From NCBI GenBank assembly GCA_964658655.1, contig CAZZZL010000010.1, positions 67,383 through 131,382 of the forward strand: a stretch of 64,000 nt of DNA, given 5' to 3'. The translations under genes and the position numbers were made by a program. Under the pieces are notes generated by a model, which was given only the letters and a program-made list of their open reading frames with translations, did not search any database and was not told the origin of the DNA. Position 1 is the first letter of the stretch, and every line of letters starts with the position of its first letter. Below are positions 53,321 to 61,967 of the stretch, in pieces. The stretch comes from G963692885 sp964658655 (GTDB lineage: Bacteria; Acidobacteriota; Terriglobia; Terriglobales; Acidobacteriaceae).

Positions 53321-54964
53321 ATGACCTGGTCTCAAACTTACCTGCTTTTCGGCAAAGGGCTAGCGTTTTCCGCGGCCATTGCGGCCCTGCCGATTGCGAC
53401 TCTGCTTTTCCTGCTTGGAGTTTTACGCAAGCCTGCATGGTTGACCGGTCTCTGCGGGCTGGGTGTCACCTTCCTTGTAGCGCTCGCTGCATATCATATG
53501 CCGATAGTGCCCGCGCTCAGTGCAGCGGCCGAAGGAATTGCCTTTGGACTTTTTCCCATTACATGGATCATCTTCTGGGCGCTGGCGCTCTTTCACACTT
53601 CTGTCGAGACCGGTCAATTTGAAGGCATCAAGCAATCCATCGGCCGACTGACCACCGAGCCCCGCATGCAGGCATTATTAATCGCTTTTGCATTCGGAGC
53701 GTTTCTTGAAGGCGCGGCAGGTTTCGGAGCGCCGGTCGCCATCGCGTCAACCATGCTGATCGGCCTTGGATTCAATCCTTTCGCAGCCTCCGCGCTATGC
53801 TTGCTCTCAAATACAGCGCCTGTTACGTTTGGTTCGATTGGTATACCGATTCTTACTCTTGCCGGCACCACGGGTCTATCAGCGGCCAGGCTGAGCGCTG
53901 CGGCGGGACGTCTGTGTACGCCGGTCGTGTTCATCCTGCCTGCTTACATGATCGTTGCCATGTGGGGGTTCCGAGGTTTATCCGGAATCGTGTTGCCGAC
54001 ACTCGTATTGGGAGGCGTCTATGCCGCGGTTCAATATTTCGTCTCGGTTCATCTGGGCGCGCAACTCACAAACATTCTCGCTTCCCTCTCGGCAATGGCA
54101 GCACTGGTGATCCTGCTCCGCGTCTGGCAGCCGAAAGAATCGAATGCGGTAGAGACCGGCATAGCTTCTCAAAATGTCACGGCTGATCAAACCTCGAACA
54201 TGGTCGCAGCCAGTCAGAGTGCGGGTAATCTGCTGTACTCATGGATGCCCTACCTGCTGCTGGTGGCCTGTGTACTTCTATGGGGATGGTCGCCGGTGCG
54301 CACACTTCTCGACACTGCGACGTTTGTATTGCACTGGCCAATGCTGCACGACGTGGTCGTGCGAATGCCACCAATCGTGAAAGCCCCTTCGCCCTATGGC
54401 GCGCTGTACACAGTAAACTGGCTTGCCGCTGCGGGTACCTCCTGTATGGTCGCGACACTCCTATCCATACTGACAGGGCGGCTGCGCGCCCGGCAATCCG
54501 CGCGTCTTCTTTTAAAAGTATTGCATCAGCTACAGTTACCTACGCTGACAGTGACTTCAGTATTGGCGATGGCCTTCCTGATGAACTACTGCGGAGCAAC
54601 GGCTACGCTGGGGCTTGCCTTCGCAGCAACAGGCGGGCTGTTTCCATTTTTTAGTGCGACGCTGGGTTGGCTAGGAGTTTTTATCACCGGTTCCGATACG
54701 TCCTCGAATGCACTGTTCGGCAATCTCCAGGTGGTGACGGCGGGACGGTTGGGCTTCAGCCCGGTGCTGATGGCGGCGACCAATTCCGTGGGCGGCGTGA
54801 TGGGCAAAATGATCAGCCTGCAGACGATTGCCGTGGCAGCCGCAGCTACTGGCATCTCCGTAACAGAGCAGTCACGGCTGCTGCGCTTCACTTTGAAACA
54901 TAGTTTGCTGCTCGTAGGACTCGTCGGTTTACTGGCACTGCTGACGGCTTACAACTGGTTTTAA
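53321..54964 (+). CDS. lctP: L-lactate permease family transporter
   Basis: About 547 residues with 12 or more hydrophobic helices. LctP landmarks: ITWIIFWALALFHTSVETGQ, FGAFLEGAAGFGAPVAIAST, SNTAPVTFGSIGIPI and, near the end, FITGSDTSSNALFGNLQ. It should import lactate (or glycolate) with protons. The ATG at 53321 reads MTWSQTYLLFGKG as in the family and has GAGGG five bases upstream; an in-frame ATG at 53228 would add 31 residues. The LarA-like protein at 40.4 kb may relate to the same metabolism, but that is speculative. Confidence 0.9.
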   Translation: MTWSQTYLLFGKGLAFSAAIAALPIATLLFLLGVLRKPAWLTGLCGLGVTFLVALAAYHMPIVPALSAAAEGIAFGLFPITWIIFWALALFHTSVETGQFEGIKQSIGRLTTEPRMQALLIAFAFGAFLEGAAGFGAPVAIASTMLIGLGFNPFAASALCLLSNTAPVTFGSIGIPILTLAGTTGLSAARLSAAAGRLCTPVVFILPAYMIVAMWGFRGLSGIVLPTLVLGGVYAAVQYFVSVHLGAQLTNILASLSAMAALVILLRVWQPKESNAVETGIASQNVTADQTSNMVAASQSAGNLLYSWMPYLLLVACVLLWGWSPVRTLLDTATFVLHWPMLHDVVVRMPPIVKAPSPYGALYTVNWLAAAGTSCMVATLLSILTGRLRARQSARLLLKVLHQLQLPTLTVTSVLAMAFLMNYCGATATLGLAFAATGGLFPFFSATLGWLGVFITGSDTSSNALFGNLQVVTAGRLGFSPVLMAATNSVGGVMGKMISLQTIAVAAAATGISVTEQSRLLRFTLKHSLLLVGLVGLLALLTAYNWF

Positions 54965-55024
54965 TGTCGAGCTGCATTGAGCGCGTGAGAGAAAGACAAC
55001 TTAGCCTGGCGCTACACTCATTGC

Positions 55025-55990
55025 ATGCGGAGAGTAGTCATTACCGGGCCGCCGCCCGTGCAGATTCTCGACGTGGCAGGGCCGCTCGAAGTTTTCTCCA
55101 ACGTGCCCGGCTATGCAGTGGAACTGGCCAACCCCGGCGCGGAGCGAAGCCTCAGGACCAATCGCGCCATTGTGCTCGGTGATGCTACGCCGATCGCCGA
55201 GATTGACGGGCCCATCGACACACTCATTATCGTTGGCGGGCCGGGCGCGGAAAGCGGGACCTACGATGCTCAATTTGTTTCGTGGATCACAGCAGCGGCA
55301 AAGCGTTCGCGGCGTGTCGCTTCCATTTGCACCGGTGCATTTCTGCTCGCTGAGGCCGGCCTGCTGAATGGGAAACAGGCGGTGACGCACTGGACATTCT
55401 GCGATCGCCTTGCAAGAGAATATCCCTCTGTGCAGGTGCGCTCCGATCCTATCTTCGTGCGCGACGGATGCACCTATACATCGGCCGGCATTACTGCAGG
55501 GATAGATCTTTCGCTTGCCCTAGTGGAAGAGGATCATGGCCACGAGATTGCCCTGCGCGTGGCACGGTTTCTTGTGATGTTCCTGGTGCGGCCCGGCGGG
55601 CAGGCCCAATATAGCCACATGTTGTCGCACCAATCGGCTGCGACCACTCCCCTGCGCGAGCTGCAGGTATGGATGCTCGAGCACCTGCGAGAGCCTCTTA
55701 CAGTCGAGTTGCTTGCAGATCGAATGAGTATAAGCGCCCGCCATTTCACGCGCGTTTGCCTGCGTGAAATGGGAATGAATCCCGGACAATTTGTCGACCG
55801 GATGCGAGTCGAAGCAGCGCAGCAGATGATCGACACTTCGCCCAGGGGATTGAAGGAGATTGCCGACGAATGTGGCTTCCATTCGAGCGAGGCAATGCGC
55901 AGAGCTTTCACCCGCGTTCTCGGAGTGACAGCGGCCGAATATGCCAGCCGCTTCAGGAGTTCGTTGTCCCGCGAAAGAAGCATGTCCTAA
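55025..55990 (+). CDS. GlxA-type transcriptional regulator (DJ-1/PfpI + AraC domains)
   Basis: 321 residues. The N-terminal amidase-like DJ-1/PfpI domain (about 1-170) has QILDVAGPLEVF and the elbow ASICTGAFLLAEAGLL with Cys. The C-terminal AraC domain (about 215-310) has two helix-turn-helix units: SISARHFTRVCLREMGMNPG and LKEIADECGFHSSEAMRRAF. It probably activates the HD hydrolase gene 85 bases downstream; the effector is unknown. Confidence 0.9.
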   Translation: MRRVVITGPPPVQILDVAGPLEVFSNVPGYAVELANPGAERSLRTNRAIVLGDATPIAEIDGPIDTLIIVGGPGAESGTYDAQFVSWITAAAKRSRRVASICTGAFLLAEAGLLNGKQAVTHWTFCDRLAREYPSVQVRSDPIFVRDGCTYTSAGITAGIDLSLALVEEDHGHEIALRVARFLVMFLVRPGGQAQYSHMLSHQSAATTPLRELQVWMLEHLREPLTVELLADRMSISARHFTRVCLREMGMNPGQFVDRMRVEAAQQMIDTSPRGLKEIADECGFHSSEAMRRAFTRVLGVTAAEYASRFRSSLSRERSMS

Positions 55991-56074
55991 ATTGCAGCAA
56001 CGTTGTCGTGGCGCCGGCAAGTTATCAAGCCTAGCGTGAGGAAGTAGAACAAATGCGCTGGAGGCGCACTTCCC

Positions 56075-56734
56075 ATGACAACAGCCACGACAGCAATTAC
56101 ACAGCATACGGAAATTCGCGTTCCGAACAGCAAGCTCGCGAACGAAATCACCACGTTCATTCGCGATACTGAATCAGAACTCCTCTTCAATCATTCGAGC
56201 CGTGTGTATCTGTTCGCGACACTTGCCGGCGGGCGCCGCAAGCTGAACGTCGATGCGGAATTGCTTTATGCAGGTGCGATGTTTCATGACCTCGGCCTGG
56301 TTCCAGCCTATAGCAGCGCAGCCGATCGCTTCGAAGTCGACGGCGCGAATGGGGCACGCAATTTTCTGCGCGCTCATAAACTTTCAGAACAGGACATCGA
56401 CCAGGTGTGGACGGCAATTGCGCTGCATACGACGCCCGACATTCCGAAGTATATGCATCCAGTCGTAGCACTGGTGACGGCAGGTGTTGAGATGGATGTG
56501 CTCGGCATTGACTACAGCGGGTTCGACGACGCAGACCGCGAGTCGATCGTGCGTGCCTACCCTCGAACTCCGAACTTCAAAGAGGACATTCTGCAGGCGT
56601 TCTACGACGGTATCAAGCATAAGCCGGAGACGACGTTTGGCAATGTGAAAGCTGATGTCCTTGCAGACAAGGACCCTACCTTCCGTCGCGGCAATTTTTG
56701 TACAGTGATTCGCAATTCTCCGTGGAAAAGCTAA
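56075..56734 (+). CDS. HD-domain hydrolase, cyanamide-hydratase-like
   Basis: 219 residues with HD metal ligands FNHSSRVYLFATLAG, GAMFHDLGLVPAYSS and AIALHTTPDIPKYMHPVV. The overall pattern (NSKLANEITTFIRDTESELL at the start) is that of fungal/bacterial HD proteins related to cyanamide hydratase. The activity is not established. It lies just after a GlxA-type regulator, which suggests inducible use of a nitrogen compound. GGAGG is about 11 bases upstream of the ATG. Confidence 0.8.
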   Translation: MTTATTAITQHTEIRVPNSKLANEITTFIRDTESELLFNHSSRVYLFATLAGGRRKLNVDAELLYAGAMFHDLGLVPAYSSAADRFEVDGANGARNFLRAHKLSEQDIDQVWTAIALHTTPDIPKYMHPVVALVTAGVEMDVLGIDYSGFDDADRESIVRAYPRTPNFKEDILQAFYDGIKHKPETTFGNVKADVLADKDPTFRRGNFCTVIRNSPWKS

Positions 56735-56766
56735 GTACAGGCGGCAGTGCTCTTCAAAAAGAGAGA

Positions 56767-56787
56767 GGCCCGACAAAATGCCGGGCC
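56767..56787 (-). terminator. Intrinsic terminator of nrdJ
   Basis: On the minus strand GGCCCG (56787-56782) pairs with CGGGCC (56772-56767), followed by TCTCTCTTTTT, 23 bases after the nrdJ stop. Confidence 0.8.
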
Positions 56788-56809
56788 CTACCTTGTCTAC
56801 GCGAAACGT

Positions 56810-59800
56810 CTAGCTGCAGCCACTCGTGCTGCCGCAGGACATGCATCGGTAGCAGCTACCGTTACGTACCATGATCGCTCCGCACGTCAGGCATGATGGA
56901 GCGTCGCCCATGTCATACATGCCGCGCATCGCGTCGGCTGCGTGACCGCTGGTGGGCACCACTGTTCCAGCGTGGCCGGGGATGATGGTTTGTCCCGCGC
57001 CGGTGACCGGATGACCAGAGGCCATCAGATCCAGGTCGCCTGCGGAGGGTGCAGCCGCGTCACCGATGGTTCCGAGTACGGGAACCGACGGCGGCTGGGG
57101 GGCGCCCAGGCCTGCGAACAAATCAAGCTGCTGGCCGGACAGGAAGCGTAATTGGAGCCAGCGGAAGATGTAATCCATGATGGATTTGGCATAGCCAATA
57201 TGCTCGTTGCCCGTCCAGCCCGAGGGCTCGAACCGGGTGTGTGCAAATTTCTCGCACAACACCTTCAAAGGCACACCATGCTGGAGCGAAAGCGAGATCG
57301 CAGTTGCGAATGAATCCATCAGTCCGGAAACCGTGGAACCTTCTTTCGCCATCTTGATAAAGATTTCGCCCGGCTCGCCCGACGGATAAAGGCCAACGGT
57401 GATGTAGCCTTCGTGTCCTGCAATCGAGAACTTGTGGGTCAGCGATGCGCGCTCTTCCTGCAGACGATGACGAACGGCGCGTGGCGGAGCGTTGGGGTTC
57501 TGGGCGTTGTCAGTGGACGCGGTTCGCGCAGGGGCCGCTACAGGAGGAGCTGACGGGGCGACAACGCCCGAGACTGCATTCTGTATGGCGATCTCGAAGG
57601 TATGGGCAGCATCTGCTATCGCCTTGGCACTCACTTCCAGCTTGCTCGAGATCTTGTTCTCCAGCGCGCGCTCGAGTAACTGCACATCTTTTGTCGAGGC
57701 TGCATTGCCCTGCGAAATCGCCGTAAGAATGCGCTCGGCAGATGCCGCCAGTGCCGCTGCTTCGGGATTCGCCTTCTTCCCGCTGTCATCCGAGACGTTC
57801 AGCACCTGCACGCCCTTCGAACCATCGCGATAAATTGCAACCGCCTTGATGCCCATGCGCCAGGCTTCGACGTAGACTTCCGCGATGTCATCAGCGCTTG
57901 CTTCAGTCGGAAGATTGACAGTCTTCGAGATAGCGCCGGAGAGGAACGGCTGGGTCGCGGCCATCATCTTGATGTGACCGTTGTAGTGGATGGTGCGGGT
58001 TCCCTTTGAAGGTTTGAAGGAGCAATCGAAAACCGAGAGGTGCTCGGGCTTGATGGAAGGCGCGCCTTCGATCGTGCCGGTCGAATCGATATAGCTGACG
58101 ATCGACTGCACCTGGTCGTCGGAGTAGCCGAGCTTGAAGAGTGCAGCTGGAACAGTCTGGTTAACGATCTTGATCATGCCGCCGCCAACAAGCTTTTTGT
58201 ATTTCACCAGCGCGAGCTCTGGCTCGATACCGGTCGTGTCGCAATCCATCATGAAGCCGATGGTGCCTGTGGGTGCAAGCACAGTGACCTGCGAGTTGCG
58301 ATAGCCGTACCTCTCCCCATGCGCGAGTGCCTGGTCCCAGCATTCCTTGCTGGCCGCAATCAACTGGTCGAGCTGCGGAACACTGAACGGCTCGGCAGAC
58401 GACTTGCTTCTTCCAATGTTGTTGACCTCCGCGCGATGCATGCGAATGACATCGAGGAAAGGCTCACGGTTGACGTAGAAACCGGGGCAGGCTCCGCCGC
58501 TGCGCGTCACCGAATTGGTCAGCGTTGTGGCGCTGCCAAGCTCAGGGCAACTCTCGGCGAGCTTGGCCGATTGCAGATACGCTTCGCCGCACATGATCGC
58601 AGTCAGCGTACCGGCAAAGTCGCGGCCCGCATCGGAGTCATACGGCAGGCCCATCGCCATCAGCAGTGCGCCAAGATTTGCGTAGCCAAGACCGAGCGGA
58701 CGATAGTCGTGCGAATTGCGGCTGATGAGTTCGGTCGGATAACCGGCAGAGTCCACCAGGATATCCATCGCGATAATGAGCGTGTCGACTGCCGCGCGAT
58801 AAGCCGCAATATCAAACGTACCTGACGGTGTGACGAACTTCATCAGGTTGAAACTTGCCAGGTTGCAGGCCGAGTTGTCGAGGAACATGTACTCGGAGCA
58901 GGGATTGGAAGCATTAATGCGACCGCTATTCTTCGACGTATGCCAGCGGTTAATAGTCGTGTCGTACTGCATGCCGGGATCGCCGCACGCCCACGTTGCC
59001 TGCGCGATCTTGCGCATCAGGTCGCGAGCCTTATAGGTGTTGACCGGCGCGCCGTCCTTCACAGTCTTCGTTGAAAAGTCGCTATCGGCTTCCCATGCCT
59101 GCATGAACTCATCGTTCACGCGGACAGAGTTGTTGGCGTTCTGGAAGAAGATCGAGGAGTACGCTTCGGAGTCAGGACCGCTGCCGTCATACCCGGCAGC
59201 AACGAGCGAGTGGGCCTTCGCTTCTTCCTTGGCCTTGCACTCAACGAAGTCAACAATGTCGGGATGGTCGACGTTCAGGATGACCATCTTCGCGGCTCGA
59301 CGGGTCTTGCCGCCGGACTTGATGACACCGGCAAAGGCGTCAAATCCGCGCATGAAGGAGAGTGGGCCTGATGCCGTACCGCCGCCGGACAGTAGTTCCT
59401 GCGAGCCGCGGATTGGCGACAGGTTGGTGCCAGTGCCTGATCCCCACTTGAAGAGCATGCCTTCGGTCTTCGCGAGCGTCAGGATGGAATCGAGCGAGTC
59501 ATCGACCGAGTTGATGAAGCAGGCAGAGCACTGCGGATTCCGGTAGCCAGTCACGGAATAGCGGACTTCGCGCGTTTTCGGGTCCCAGTGCCAATTGCGG
59601 GCATCGGAGTCTGGCTCGAGCCGATCGCAGCCGACGTTGAACCATACCGGCGAGTTGAACGCGACCTTCTGGTTCACGAGGAGGTGGACGAGGTCGTCAT
59701 GAAAATTGTCCGCATCTTCCTTGCTTGCGAAGTAGCCGCCGTCCATGCCCCAGTCGCGAATGCTCTCAGAGACGCGGGCGATCAACTCGCGCACACCAGT

Positions 59801-60142
59801 CTCTCGCTTGTAGGCACTGGTCAATTCAGCCGGGCCACCTGGCGCTGCGTCCATCGGGCCGTGCAGATACTTCGAGGCGACGATGTTGGTCGCGGTCATT
59901 GACCAGTCGACCGGCACTTCCACTTCCTTCTGCTCAAAAATGGTCTTGCCCTTGGAGTCCGTGATGGCCGCTGTGCGGCGCTCCCACTGGACCTCACTAT
60001 AGGGCGACACACCCGGCTTCGAGAAGCGGCGAGAGTACTGGAGGCCAGGACGGGCACCATTGTTTTTTGAGCTTCCGGCGCCGTTGGTGGCGCGGGTGGA
60101 TTCAGTTGCGGAAGTGGCGGATTGCTTGGTGGCCTCGGCCAT
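56810..60142 (-). CDS. nrdJ: Adenosylcobalamin-dependent ribonucleotide reductase (class II)
   Basis: 1110 residues; reduces ribonucleotides using vitamin B12 without oxygen requirement. Seen are WFNVGCDRLEPDSD, QCSACFINSVDDSLDSIL with the redox Cys, FKWGSGTGTNLSPIRGSQEL, the active-site block NPCSEYMFLDNSACNLASFN, and LAPTGTIGFMMDCDTTGIEP. The C-terminal ~40 residues carry a Cys-rich zinc-like cluster (CLTCG, CYRCMSCG). The N-terminal 40 residues are Ser/Thr/Ala-rich and disordered. GGAG lies seven bases before the ATG. No other reductase is in the window. It has a long 5' leader. Confidence 0.96.
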   Translation of the reverse strand: MAEATKQSATSATESTRATNGAGSSKNNGARPGLQYSRRFSKPGVSPYSEVQWERRTAAITDSKGKTIFEQKEVEVPVDWSMTATNIVASKYLHGPMDAAPGGPAELTSAYKRETGVRELIARVSESIRDWGMDGGYFASKEDADNFHDDLVHLLVNQKVAFNSPVWFNVGCDRLEPDSDARNWHWDPKTREVRYSVTGYRNPQCSACFINSVDDSLDSILTLAKTEGMLFKWGSGTGTNLSPIRGSQELLSGGGTASGPLSFMRGFDAFAGVIKSGGKTRRAAKMVILNVDHPDIVDFVECKAKEEAKAHSLVAAGYDGSGPDSEAYSSIFFQNANNSVRVNDEFMQAWEADSDFSTKTVKDGAPVNTYKARDLMRKIAQATWACGDPGMQYDTTINRWHTSKNSGRINASNPCSEYMFLDNSACNLASFNLMKFVTPSGTFDIAAYRAAVDTLIIAMDILVDSAGYPTELISRNSHDYRPLGLGYANLGALLMAMGLPYDSDAGRDFAGTLTAIMCGEAYLQSAKLAESCPELGSATTLTNSVTRSGGACPGFYVNREPFLDVIRMHRAEVNNIGRSKSSAEPFSVPQLDQLIAASKECWDQALAHGERYGYRNSQVTVLAPTGTIGFMMDCDTTGIEPELALVKYKKLVGGGMIKIVNQTVPAALFKLGYSDDQVQSIVSYIDSTGTIEGAPSIKPEHLSVFDCSFKPSKGTRTIHYNGHIKMMAATQPFLSGAISKTVNLPTEASADDIAEVYVEAWRMGIKAVAIYRDGSKGVQVLNVSDDSGKKANPEAAALAASAERILTAISQGNAASTKDVQLLERALENKISSKLEVSAKAIADAAHTFEIAIQNAVSGVVAPSAPPVAAPARTASTDNAQNPNAPPRAVRHRLQEERASLTHKFSIAGHEGYITVGLYPSGEPGEIFIKMAKEGSTVSGLMDSFATAISLSLQHGVPLKVLCEKFAHTRFEPSGWTGNEHIGYAKSIMDYIFRWLQLRFLSGQQLDLFAGLGAPQPPSVPVLGTIGDAAAPSAGDLDLMASGHPVTGAGQTIIPGHAGTVVPTSGHAADAMRGMYDMGDAPSCLTCGAIMVRNGSCYRCMSCGSTSGCS

Positions 60143-60344
60143 GGGTGACTCCTATAAATTCGAATTGTGGACTACGCAAACAGTGGATCGGGGACAGGTA
60201 CAGCAGCGAAACAAAATACAAAAGATGGGGCACCGAGTCTCGTTCCCTGCTGGGAATGAAATGCCGGTTTGGTCAACTGCCGTATTGCTTTTATTCGGTG
60301 ACGGCCGGGTGAGCGGCGAGGCTCATTCTCGGGCTGCAAGTGTG

Positions 60345-60373
60345 AAGTTAGCCCTGTGTATAGACCGTGTCAA
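60345..60373 (-). promoter_or_regulatory. Promoter of nrdJ
   Basis: Minus-strand TTGACA at 60373-60368 and TAACTT at 60350-60345 with exactly 17 bases between. The start site would be near 60339, leaving an untranslated leader of about 195 bases before the nrdJ ATG. The leader holds a small hairpin TTCCC-AGCA-GGGAA. From 60374 to 60619 nothing is recognised. Confidence 0.65.
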
Positions 60374-60619
60374 GATCAAAACCCCTACATCTTGTGATTA
60401 GATGCCCGGAAGAGCAGGCGGTCGCTAATTGCCGTATTTCTGCCTGTGGAGAACGGAAATGGGCGCGTCTGGAGCGGTTTCGGGCACGTTCCGTCAAAGG
60501 GTTTGCCACGATCCGGCCATTACGTTCGTCCAGTGTCTCTCAAGGTACGCGCACGGGAGGCTAGTGCCAAGGTGCGGGAGTGGTGCAGTGATCTGTGGAG
60601 CGCTGTGGGAATGTGGGCA

Positions 60620-60653
60620 ACTGGGCGACCCGCTCAGCGGCAGGTCGCCCAGT
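60620..60653 (-). terminator. Perfect eleven-base hairpin after the esterase gene
   Basis: ACTGGGCGACC (60620-60630) and GGTCGCCCAGT (60643-60653), 12-base loop, three bases beyond the esterase stop. There is no U-tract on the minus strand, so it may stabilise the mRNA end and not act as a simple terminator. Confidence 0.6.
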
Positions 60654-60655
60654 AC

Positions 60656-61846
60656 TTATTTCTGAAAGAGGAGAGGAGCAAAGCCGGCCAGGTTCTCGCG
60701 CCATGCCATCCATACATGCGCCATCCCGGGGGAATGGATCGCAGTCGGCTGCATGCCCTTGCTTTGCAGCCACGCGATGAACTTCTGATTGGGCTCGTTC
60801 AGCCCGTCCTCGGTTCCACAGGCAACCCAGAAGACTTTCAGCTTTGCCTGTATCTGCGGGCCGGACTGCGCTGTGATCGCGGGGAACAGCATGTCAAAGA
60901 ATTCCGTACCAATGCCACCCGCGCTGAAAGCACCGATCGAGGCGAAGTAGTCAGTATGGTTCAGCCCGACGAGCAGCGTTTCGGCGCCGCCCATCGACAG
61001 GCCGGCGATGGCATGATCTTCACGCTTGTCAGAGATGGGATATTGCGCGTTCACCAGTGGCATCACCTCCTGCTGCAGGGCCTCGCCAAAGTGGGTGAAG
61101 TTGCTCATCACCAGCACGGGGTCGCGCCACGCAGCCCAGCCGCTCGTGATCACTTTCATGTCGCCATAGCCCCACGGCATCACCACGATCATCGGCTTCG
61201 CTTTACCGGCAGCAATCAGGTTGTCGAGGATCAGGTTGGCTTTGCCCATCGTTGTCCACGCACTCGGGTCATCGGAGTAGCCGTGAAGCAGGTAAAGCAC
61301 GGGGTATTTCTGCTTGCTGTGCGGATCAAATCCGGGCGGCGTGTAGACGTAGTACTGACTGGTGCTGTTCTCGAGACTGCCGACAATTTTCGAGTGGTAG
61401 TAGTGGTGGTCGATGTTGCCATGCGGGACATCTGCCATCTCCCATGGCATTGCCGGGTGGCCCGGAACCAGGAAGATGCTGTCTACGTTGAAGAAGCTGG
61501 TCTTGACCTGGGTATTGTGCGGGTCGGTGATGTGCGTTCCATCCACGTTGAAGGAGTAGCTGTAGATTTCCGGAGCCAGCGCGGGAACCGTCAGAGTCCA
61601 GTTGCCGTCAGCCCCTTTCGTCATCAGCATGGGCTCCTTGTGATTCTCAAGATTCAAGCCGACCGCCTGCGCATTCGGCATGGTGAGCGTAAAGACTGCG
61701 CTGCCGTCAGGCTGAACCTGCGGGTCTGCCTGCGGCGCTGCCACCAGCGGCACCGGTGCCGTCGATTTAGCTGGCTGCTGCGCCACCGCGACCAGGCCGG
61801 CGGAAAGAAGAAGGCTCGCAAGAAGGTGTGCGGTACAACGAATCAT
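60656..61846 (-). CDS. Secreted CE1-type esterase (enterochelin esterase/feruloyl esterase-like)
   Basis: 396 residues with a signal peptide (HLLASLLLSAGLVAVAQ). Residues ~45-130 form an early-set/CBM48-like module (PDGSAVFTLTMPNAQAVGLN). The alpha/beta-hydrolase part has YPVLYLLHGYSDDPSAW, the nucleophile elbow IAGLSMGGAETL, Asp in WVACGTEDGLNEPN and His in SPGMAHVWMAW. It probably removes feruloyl or acetyl groups from plant polysaccharides, in keeping with the GH28 enzyme in this window. Confidence 0.88.
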   Translation of the reverse strand: MIRCTAHLLASLLLSAGLVAVAQQPAKSTAPVPLVAAPQADPQVQPDGSAVFTLTMPNAQAVGLNLENHKEPMLMTKGADGNWTLTVPALAPEIYSYSFNVDGTHITDPHNTQVKTSFFNVDSIFLVPGHPAMPWEMADVPHGNIDHHYYHSKIVGSLENSTSQYYVYTPPGFDPHSKQKYPVLYLLHGYSDDPSAWTTMGKANLILDNLIAAGKAKPMIVVMPWGYGDMKVITSGWAAWRDPVLVMSNFTHFGEALQQEVMPLVNAQYPISDKREDHAIAGLSMGGAETLLVGLNHTDYFASIGAFSAGGIGTEFFDMLFPAITAQSGPQIQAKLKVFWVACGTEDGLNEPNQKFIAWLQSKGMQPTAIHSPGMAHVWMAWRENLAGFAPLLFQK

Positions 61847-61967
61847 GGAAGTTCCTTGAGTTGAAATGTGTCTGCGCAGAACAGTCTATAGTGCTGGCGA
61901 AACATAAGATTTCGACTGCATTTTCTGCCTGAAAACGACCATTTTGTGCACAAAAACTGCTTTATTG

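Noticed and set aside
60345..60405. NrdR-box-like sequence (CACAAGATGTAG) near the nrdJ promoter
   Set aside because: Only a partial match to one half of the consensus and no second box at the expected 31-base spacing.
60446..61864. Long plus-strand frame (about 470 codons) antisense to the esterase gene
   Set aside because: It mirrors the third-codon-position bias of the esterase on the other strand and shows no domain or start signal.
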